DNA of 10,334 nucleotides from Gammaproteobacteria bacterium (GTDB taxonomy: Bacteria; Pseudomonadota; Gammaproteobacteria; Thiohalomonadales; Thiohalomonadaceae): the NCBI GenBank assembly GCA_023228645.1, contig JALOAT010000085.1, forward strand, positions 1 to 10,334, written 5' to 3'. A model generated the notes under the pieces. The model was not told the DNA's origin. It worked only from the letters and a program-made list of their open reading frames with translations, and ran no database searches. The position numbers and the translations under genes were made by a program. Of this stretch, positions 5,203 to 10,334 are shown one piece after another (the stretch's first letter is position 1; the number at the start of each line of letters is the position of its first letter).

Positions 5203-6522
5203 TCACTCCGAAGAGCGTTGCGGTGCTTCGCCGTTGGCGGGGGCGAGGGGTGTCACCAGCACCTTGTCGATGCGGTTGCCGTCCATGTCCACCACTTCGA
5301 AGCGAAAGCCGGACCAGTCAACGTATTCGCCTGCGCTGGGGACGTGGGCCATGAGGCTCAGCAGGAATCCGGCGGCGGTATGGAAGTCGCCCTCATCCGG
5401 CAGCGACTTGATGCCGAGGATGTCCTTCATGTGCTCACTGGCAATACCGCCATCCATGAGCCATGAGCCGTCCTCGCGACGCACCACCTCCTCCTCGCCG
5501 ACGGTGCCCTCCTCCGCCAGCGTGCCGACGATGGCTTCGAGTACATCGGTTTCGGTGGCGAGGCCCTGCACCGTGCCGTATTCGTCGATGACGATGGCCA
5601 TGTGCAGGGGCGAGCGTTTGATCAGCTCCACGAGCTGTAATACGTCGGCACTCTCCGGGACGATAATCGGTTCCCGCGCCACGGCCTGCAGGTCGATTTC
5701 CGCGCTTTCGAGGCGCGCAGTCAGCACGTCCTTGGCGGCAATGGTGCCGACAAGTTCATCCAGGTCGCCGCGGGACGCTGGAAACAATGCGTGGCCGCTC
5801 TCCCGAATGAGCTTAAGGTTGGTTTCCAGGTCCTCGTCCAAATCGAGCCATGTGATGTCGGGCCGCGGCGTCATGATGGCCTGCACGGACATTTCGCCCA
5901 GACGCATGACACCGGCGATCATCTGCCGTTCAGCGTGCTCCACCACTCCGGCCTCGGTGGCCTCGGCGAGGAGCATCTTGATCTCGTCTTCGGTGATGGT
6001 CTGGACCCGTTTGGATTGCCCGAATACGCGCAGCACGACGCGTGTGGAGGTATCGAGTACCTGTACCAACGGCGCACCGACGCGCGCCAGCGCACGCATC
6101 GGCACGGCCACCGCGGCGGCGATGCGTTCCGCATGCGCCAGCGCCACCTGCTTGGGCACCAGCTCCCCGATGACCAGCGACGCGTAGGTGATCACGGCCA
6201 CCACCAGGGCGAAGGCGATGGTCTCGGCATGACCCGACATGAACGGTACGGTCTGCAAAACATTGCCAAGCGGCGCCGCCAGGCTGGCACCGCCGTAGGC
6301 GCCGGCGAGAATGCCCACCAGGGTGATACCGATCTGCACCGACGACAGGAAGCGGCCAGAATCGTCGAGCAGTTCCAGTGCGGCGCGCGCGCCGCGGCTG
6401 CCCTCGTCCGCCATGGCCTGCAGGCGCGCGCGGCGCGAGGAGATCACGGCCAGTTCGGCCATGGCGAAAAAGCCGTTCAGCAGGATAAGCAACGCGACGA
6501 CAATCAGCTCAAAGACGGGCAT
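5203..6522 (-). CDS. Hemolysin/CNNM-type membrane protein (DUF21-CBS-CBS-CorC_HlyC)
   Basis: This 439-aa inner-membrane protein belongs to the CNNM/CorB/TlyC group, whose members are linked to magnesium or other cation homeostasis; some have been called hemolysins or exporters. The N-terminal DUF21 domain (about 1-195) has hydrophobic segments near 3-26, 62-84 and 100-122, with AELAVISSRRARL, GITLVGILAGAYGG and GELVPK motifs. Two CBS repeats follow (IMTPRPD from 216 and IIVPESADVLQLVEL from 286), with IVIDEYGTVQGLATETDVLEAI at about 310-331. The C-terminal CorC/HlyC domain spans about 350-425. The ATG at 6522 is fixed: the TGA of the previous gene lies in frame nine codons upstream with no alternative start between, though no strong ribosome site is visible. 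It is last in the ino1 operon and may be a passenger there. Confidence 0.92.
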   Translation of the reverse strand: MPVFELIVVALLILLNGFFAMAELAVISSRRARLQAMADEGSRGARAALELLDDSGRFLSSVQIGITLVGILAGAYGGASLAAPLGNVLQTVPFMSGHAETIAFALVVAVITYASLVIGELVPKQVALAHAERIAAAVAVPMRALARVGAPLVQVLDTSTRVVLRVFGQSKRVQTITEDEIKMLLAEATEAGVVEHAERQMIAGVMRLGEMSVQAIMTPRPDITWLDLDEDLETNLKLIRESGHALFPASRGDLDELVGTIAAKDVLTARLESAEIDLQAVAREPIIVPESADVLQLVELIKRSPLHMAIVIDEYGTVQGLATETDVLEAIVGTLAEEGTVGEEEVVRREDGSWLMDGGIASEHMKDILGIKSLPDEGDFHTAAGFLLSLMAHVPSAGEYVDWSGFRFEVVDMDGNRIDKVLVTPLAPANGEAPQRSSE

Positions 6523-6549
6523 GGCGGAGGGTTCTACAGGCGCGAACGA

Positions 6550-7329
6550 TCACTCGGCGTGCGGGCGTCGGCCCGTCACCGCGAGGTACTCGTCGGAATT
6601 CCAGGTTTCGATGCAGGACGGATTGGCCGGATCCGGCTCGCACAGATACATCTCGCGCCCGGGCTGGGCCACCACGCGCATGCCGCAGGAACGCAGCATG
6701 GCGAGCACCCCGGCGTGATTGGGCGCCCACCAGTTGGTGGGGTCGTTGGCGAGCCGCTGTTCGATGAAGGCCATCTTCGGCCAGCCGTCGTCGGCCAGGC
6801 GTTCACGCGCTTCGAAGGGAAGATCGTACGTCGTGGGGGCGACCCCGCCGGGCATGGTGAGGGTCTGGAATACCATCATGCGGCCCACGCGACGGCTGAC
6901 GATATCGAGGCCCAACAGCGGATAACGCAGGTGATAAAAGACGCCAAGAAACAGTACCAGATCAAAACGGCCTTGCCATCGCACCAAATCGTACACTTGC
7001 ATACGATGAAGCTCAATGTTCTCCAGCACGCCGAACTGGGCGGCTGCCCAGCGCGCCTGCTTCAGATAATGGGCGTTCATGTCGATGGCGGTGACACGCG
7101 CGCCGCGCCTGGCCAGTTCGATGCTGTAGAAGCCTGCGTTGCAGCCGATGTCGAGGACGCGCCAGCCGGCCATCTGTTCCGGGAGCACCGCGGCGAGTTC
7201 CTGCCACTTGTAGGCGGGAAAATCACCCAGGAAGTGGCCGGGCGCCGTCTGCCGGCCATCGGGCAGATGCAGGTTGTGGAACCAGGGCGCGAGGGCGCGG
7301 ATGTCATCGTCCGGCGAATTGGGATCCAC
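6550..7329 (-). CDS. SAM-dependent methyltransferase, TIGR04290-like
   Basis: This 259-aa protein is a predicted soluble class I methyltransferase. Motif I is VLDIGCNAGFYS at 58-69, the acidic residue after it is D83 (TAIDMN), and FLGVFYHLRYPLLG at 127-140 is the late motif. The FYHLR pattern and the N-terminal region (WFHNLHLPDG) resemble the CmoB-related group and, as far as I recall, the TIGR04290 family found near carbohydrate genes. The substrate is unknown. The start is GTG at 7329, with an excellent AGGAGG 6 nt upstream placed immediately after the phosphatase stop. The spacing to that gene is 14 nt, and 27 nt to the membrane-protein gene that follows. Context suggests O-methylation of a sugar or inositol derivative; this is inference. 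Confidence 0.88.
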   Translation of the reverse strand: MDPNSPDDDIRALAPWFHNLHLPDGRQTAPGHFLGDFPAYKWQELAAVLPEQMAGWRVLDIGCNAGFYSIELARRGARVTAIDMNAHYLKQARWAAAQFGVLENIELHRMQVYDLVRWQGRFDLVLFLGVFYHLRYPLLGLDIVSRRVGRMMVFQTLTMPGGVAPTTYDLPFEARERLADDGWPKMAFIEQRLANDPTNWWAPNHAGVLAMLRSCGMRVVAQPGREMYLCEPDPANPSCIETWNSDEYLAVTGRRPHAE

Positions 7330-7343
7330 GCCTGTCCTCCTCT

Positions 7344-7949
7344 TCAGCCCGTGGCGAACCCGCCGGTGAAATTCAGGCTGCGCACGCGTACGCCCTGATC
7401 ATCTACCGCAAGCGTGCTCACCGAGCCGAGATCCACCTGGAAGTTCTGCATCAGGTCGATGGCGATGCCGGCGTAATAGGCGATGGCCGCGCGGATCGGA
7501 TCGCCGTGGCTCACGATAACCAGGCGCGACTCCGGATGCCGCTGGCGCAACGCCTCCAGCGCCGTGACGACCCGCGCCTGCACCTCGATCATCATCTCGC
7601 CCTCCGGAATGCGCGTGACGCTGCGCACCCGGTTGAAGCGCCGCCAGCGCGTTTCGGTGTCGAGGCGCGTGAACGGCAGCCCGGTCCAATTACCGAAATC
7701 CACTTCCGTGATCCCGTCGATGATCTCCACGTCGAGGCCGAGTCGCGCGGCGATCGGCGCCGCCGTCTCCCGCGCGCGCTCCAACGGGCCCGAGTACACA
7801 TGCTCGACACCGCTGTCGGCCAGCCACTCCGCCGCGGCACGGGCCTGCGCACGGCCACGCTCGTTGAGGTGGATGCCCGCACGCCGGCCGGAGATGCCCC
7901 GGCCCACGCTGTCGTTGTCGCCGTGGCGCACCAGAAAAAACAGCGTCAC
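7344..7949 (-). CDS. Histidine phosphatase family protein
   Basis: This 201-aa cytoplasmic enzyme belongs to the phosphoglycerate-mutase-like (branch 1 histidine phosphatase) superfamily, which removes phosphate through a phosphohistidine intermediate. The catalytic pattern is complete: R8-H9-G10 at the N-terminus, YSGPLERARETA (52-63, second arginine R58), E82 in ITEVDFGNWTG, and the second histidine H148 in VSHGDPIRA. The usual RHGET is RHGDN here. The ATG at 7949 overlaps the stop of the glycosidase gene in an ATGA, indicating translational coupling. Next to ino1, a possible substrate is inositol phosphate or a phosphosugar in the same pathway, but family members are broad and this is inference. 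Confidence 0.92.
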   Translation of the reverse strand: MTLFFLVRHGDNDSVGRGISGRRAGIHLNERGRAQARAAAEWLADSGVEHVYSGPLERARETAAPIAARLGLDVEIIDGITEVDFGNWTGLPFTRLDTETRWRRFNRVRSVTRIPEGEMMIEVQARVVTALEALRQRHPESRLVIVSHGDPIRAAIAYYAGIAIDLMQNFQVDLGSVSTLAVDDQGVRVRSLNFTGGFATG

Positions 7950-8857
7950 GGATGCTCTCCCGCGGCACGCGCCGATCGCACCGGCACGTAGCGCTCCAGC
8001 ACTTCATCGGTGAACTGCGCAAATTCATCGGGCACCAGCGGCGGGCTGGTGTGGTGCGGACGCCGGCCTCGTGAGGGCGGGGTGAAGCACAAGGTGACGG
8101 TGAGTTCGAACTCCTCCAGCGCTGCCATCTGCCGGTCGAACCAGCGCACCGCGTCGGGCCGGTGCCAGTCCGCCCAGGAGATGCCGGTGCGCAGACGCTT
8201 CACGCCCAGGCGACGCAGCCAAGCCACGGCCTCGTCGAGGCGATGGTCCTCATAATGGAACCATTGGCAAATGCCAAGGCGCGGGTCGAAGTGCTCCACG
8301 GCCGGCTTGGGTGTGCCGTCGGCGCGCACCAGGCCCATGTAGAAGTGGCGGTAATAGGCGGAGCCTTCGCTTTCCTTGTGGCGCGTGGTCGCCTCCCAGG
8401 CAGGCGGCAGGTCGAACAGGCTGTACCAGTAGACGCGCTCCACGCGCCCCCGCAGTAATTCCGTGGTGCGTTCGAGTCCGAACACCTGCACCTCGTCGGC
8501 GCCGAAACTGGACACGCCCACCTCCGTCACCCACACGGGCAAGTGGCAGACGTCCTCGATCTCCGCCACCTTCGCCGGCCATTCATCCAAACGCCAGTGG
8601 TTCCAGTCCAGCGGAAAGCCGTGCACCGCCACGGCGTCGATCTCCGCCAGCACACCATGATCGGCGAGCAGCTTGATGAAGTCGGCGTCGATGGGCGATA
8701 TGCCGCCCAGCACCCGCGTGATCCACGGCCGGCACGCGCGCACGCGCTGCGCGGCCAAGCGCGTCATGGCGGCGAACTCCCGCCAGCCCGGGTCCATTTC
8801 GAAGTCCCAGTGGGAGAGGTTGTTCGGTTCGTTCCAGAACTTGATGGCTTCGATCAC
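7946..8857 (-). CDS. Clan GH-A glycosidase-like protein, apparently circularly permuted
   Basis: This 303-aa protein resembles (beta/alpha)8 glycoside hydrolases of the GH5/GH39 type, often labelled beta-xylosidase. Catalytic motifs are present: E10 in KFWNEPNN (acid/base, normally end of strand 4) and E112 in VWVTEVGVSSFG (nucleophile, normally strand 7), 102 residues apart as usual; H79 (VAVHGFPLDW) and YWYSLFDLP (143-151) fit strands 6 and 8. The segment normally at the N-terminus (LGICQWFHYED, 194-204; LRRLGVKRLRTGISWADW, 214-231; VTLCFTP, 254-260; PDEFAQFTDEVLERY, 276-290) comes last. The start is GTG at 8857; the TAA of ino1 is in frame two codons upstream, so no N-terminal extension is possible. 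No signal peptide, so it is probably cytoplasmic. The real substrate is unknown. Confidence 0.8.
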   Translation of the reverse strand: MIEAIKFWNEPNNLSHWDFEMDPGWREFAAMTRLAAQRVRACRPWITRVLGGISPIDADFIKLLADHGVLAEIDAVAVHGFPLDWNHWRLDEWPAKVAEIEDVCHLPVWVTEVGVSSFGADEVQVFGLERTTELLRGRVERVYWYSLFDLPPAWEATTRHKESEGSAYYRHFYMGLVRADGTPKPAVEHFDPRLGICQWFHYEDHRLDEAVAWLRRLGVKRLRTGISWADWHRPDAVRWFDRQMAALEEFELTVTLCFTPPSRGRRPHHTSPPLVPDEFAQFTDEVLERYVPVRSARAAGEHP

Positions 8858-8863
8858 ACGGGT

Positions 8864-9976
8864 TTATTCCTCCGCGGCGTCGTCGAGCTCGGCGCCGATG
8901 AACGTCTCGAGCAGCCGCCGCGCATCGTGGTCCGTGTATTGGCGGGGCGGATGCTTGCAGAAATAGGCCGATGGCCCGGTGAGCACGCCGCCCTCGCCGC
9001 GCTCCAGGGCCAGCTTGGCGCAGCGGATGGCGTCGATGGCGACGCCGGCGGAATTGGGCGAATCCTCCACCGACAGGCGCAGTTCGAGGGAGACGGGCAC
9101 GTCGCCGAACAAACGCCCTTCCATGCGGATGAAGCAGACCTTGTTGTCCTTCTGCCAGGGCACCCAGTCGCTGGGACCCACGTGGATGTGTTCGTCGGCC
9201 AGGCGCACACCGGCCACGGCCTGCACCGCCTCGGTCTTGGACGTCTTCTTCGAACGCAGGCGGCTGCGATCGAGCATGTTGAGGAAATCGGTGTTGCCGC
9301 CGGTGTTGAGTTGGTAGGTCCGTTCGAGCTTCGCGCCGCGCTGGCGGAACAGGTCGGCGAGTGCGCGGTGCACCATGGTCGCGCCCACCTGCGACTTGAT
9401 GTCATCGCCGATGAGCGGCAGGTTGCGCTCGCGGAAACGCCGCGCCCAATGCGGATCGCTGGCCAGGAACACCGGGATGTTGTTCACGAACGCCGCACCG
9501 GCGCGCAGCGCGCAATCGGCGTAGAAGTGGGTGGCGTGCTCACTGCCCACGGGCAGGTAGTTGAGCACCACCTCGGTGCGGGTCTCGCGCAGGACGCGCA
9601 TGACTTCGCTCGCCTCCGGCTCGGCGCGATCCGCCGGCTGGCAGGCCACGTCCTCCGGGTAGTCGCGCATGTGTGCGGGAAAACCGTCGAGCACCCGGCC
9701 CATGCACACGTTCACGCCGCTGCGCGGCAGTTCGGCGGCGAAGGCGGTGGTGCAATTGGGCTTGGCGAACACCGCCTCGGCCACATCGAGGCCCACCTTG
9801 CGCCTGTCGATGTCGAAGGCCGCCACCACCTGAATGTCGTCCGGGCCGTAGCCGCCGATGGTCGCATGCATAAGCCCCGCCTTGGCGTCGGGGTCGGTGC
9901 GATAGTAATGAATGCCCTGCACCAGCGAACTGGCGCAGTTGCCGACACCGATCAAGGCGATTCTGATGGGTTCCAT
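8864..9976 (-). CDS. ino1: Inositol-3-phosphate synthase
   Basis: This 370-aa enzyme converts glucose 6-phosphate to 1D-myo-inositol 3-phosphate through NAD-dependent oxidation, aldol cyclisation and reduction, in the cytoplasm. Signatures are the N-terminal NAD-binding loop GVGNCASSLVQG (10-21), NYLPVGSEHA (139-148), DDIKSQVGAT (191-200), LNTGGNTDFLNM (223-234), RLRSKKTSKTEAV (239-251) and a C-terminal RLSVEDSPNSAGV segment. The length fits the short bacterial/archaeal form rather than the longer eukaryotic one. I place the start at ATG 9976, which has AAGGA 7 nt upstream; an in-frame GTG at 9982 would leave almost no spacing. It is the first visible gene of the operon, 6 nt before the glycosidase-like gene. 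Ino1 is patchy in proteobacteria, so this operon probably serves a dedicated inositol product. Confidence 0.95.
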   Translation of the reverse strand: MEPIRIALIGVGNCASSLVQGIHYYRTDPDAKAGLMHATIGGYGPDDIQVVAAFDIDRRKVGLDVAEAVFAKPNCTTAFAAELPRSGVNVCMGRVLDGFPAHMRDYPEDVACQPADRAEPEASEVMRVLRETRTEVVLNYLPVGSEHATHFYADCALRAGAAFVNNIPVFLASDPHWARRFRERNLPLIGDDIKSQVGATMVHRALADLFRQRGAKLERTYQLNTGGNTDFLNMLDRSRLRSKKTSKTEAVQAVAGVRLADEHIHVGPSDWVPWQKDNKVCFIRMEGRLFGDVPVSLELRLSVEDSPNSAGVAIDAIRCAKLALERGEGGVLTGPSAYFCKHPPRQYTDHDARRLLETFIGAELDDAAEE

Positions 9977-10100
9977 ACGCACATCCTTGTGAGCCTCTGC
10001 CTTAGCCTAGACCGTTCCCTTTCTCATAGCCTCGATGAACGTGTAGCGGAGCGGAATACGGGCTTTGATGGCTTGTGTTTTGGCTTGGGTTATTTAATGT
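9977..10100. other. Upstream region of the ino1 operon
   Basis: This is the leader and presumed promoter region of the operon. Apart from the AAGGA ribosome site at about 9990-9984 (minus strand), I find no convincing -35/-10 pair: the best -10-like stretches (TATGAG and TAGGCT on the minus strand) lack partners. It is possible that the operon is transcribed from further upstream, beyond the window. Confidence 0.4.
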
Positions 10101-10334
10101 GGGGCTACGCCCGAAGATTATTTGACGGGGGTTTTCGCCCCCCTACGACGAGGTACTTTTCTTTGCGCGGCCAAAGAAAAGTACCCCAAAGAAAGGCCGC
10201 CCGAATCCCGCGCCGCCTTCGGCGGTCCCCTGCGCTCCTCGTCCGAATCGGGGGTCCACGACGGGGCCTCCTGCCCCGGCGTGGACGGCGCGCCATCCCT
10301 GGCGCGCCCCCTGCGGGCCTTGTCCGATTCGGAC
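10101..10334. repeat. Palindrome-rich extragenic repeat cluster (runs off the window)
   Basis: A series of hairpins without a gene: GGGC/GCCC (10102-10112), GGGGG/CCCCC (10127-10142), a perfect 14-bp stem GGTACTTTTCTTTG with CAAAGAAAAGTACC (10152-10165, 10172-10185), CCGCC/GGCGG (10213-10225), a 13-bp stem with one mismatch (10254-10267 with 10273-10286), GGCGCGCC twice (10287-10294, 10301-10308) and GTCCGA-T-TCGGAC (10322-10334). Motifs like the CTTTTCTTTG/CAAAGAAAAG arm are familiar to me as dispersed intergenic repeats in gammaproteobacteria. Open frames across it are repeat shadows with no ribosome sites. Confidence 0.8.

Noticed and set aside
5791..7398. A 535-codon plus-strand open frame
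   Set aside because: It lies antisense to two well-supported genes and has the His/Gly/Arg-rich composition typical of shadows in GC-rich DNA.
8850..8870. A frameshift or premature stop splitting a larger ino1-glycosidase fusion
   Set aside because: The two frames are the same and separated by TAA, but ino1 is full length with a normal C-terminus and the glycosidase has its own GTG. A fusion would also not supply the missing barrel half.

Overview
The window looks like chromosomal DNA of a GC-rich proteobacterium, most likely a gammaproteobacterium. The evidence is a gltX gene sitting beside tRNA-Ala(GGC) and tRNA-Glu(UUC), tRNAs with encoded CCA, a PsiE-family protein, a heptosyltransferase-type (GT9) enzyme and dispersed palindromic repeats. 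I cannot name the genus from sequence alone. Apart from tRNA-Val(CAC), every gene I support lies on the minus strand.

Layout, left to right. (1) Positions 1-76 hold the 5' end of a minus-strand gene cut by the window edge. (2) Positions 296-583 hold a tRNA-Ala/tRNA-Glu unit with a strong stable-RNA promoter, whose -35 box overlaps the gltX stop codon, and a Rho-independent terminator. (3) Positions 580-2455 hold a psiE-gltX transcription unit with a TATAAT promoter. (4) Positions 2495-2707 hold a divergent tRNA-Val(CAC) gene with its own promoter and terminator. (5) Positions 2863-4616 hold a GT9 glycosyltransferase gene and an overlapping SAM methyltransferase gene. (6) Positions 4640-5160 are non-coding and repetitive: two ~110-bp direct repeats, three related CTTCTCCC/GGGAGAAG hairpins, a GGGAGA hexamer array and a separate 9-bp hairpin. 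(7) Positions 5203-9976 hold a tight five-gene minus-strand operon, read ino1, glycoside hydrolase, histidine phosphatase, methyltransferase, DUF21-CBS-CorC membrane protein. (8) Positions 10101-10334 are a palindrome-rich repeat cluster that runs off the window.

The part most worth following up is region 7. Ino1 makes inositol 3-phosphate from glucose 6-phosphate. Next to it, in tightly packed reading frames, are a phosphatase, a methyltransferase and a glycosidase-like protein, which suggests a pathway for an inositol- or sugar-derived small molecule or glycoconjugate whose product is not evident. The glycosidase-like protein appears to be circularly permuted. The acid/base strand motif (WNEPN) lies at residues 8-12 and the nucleophile motif (TEVG) at 111-114, while the segment resembling the first three beta/alpha units of a clan GH-A barrel comes at the C-terminus. 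An in-frame stop two codons upstream of the start rules out a missing N-terminal half.
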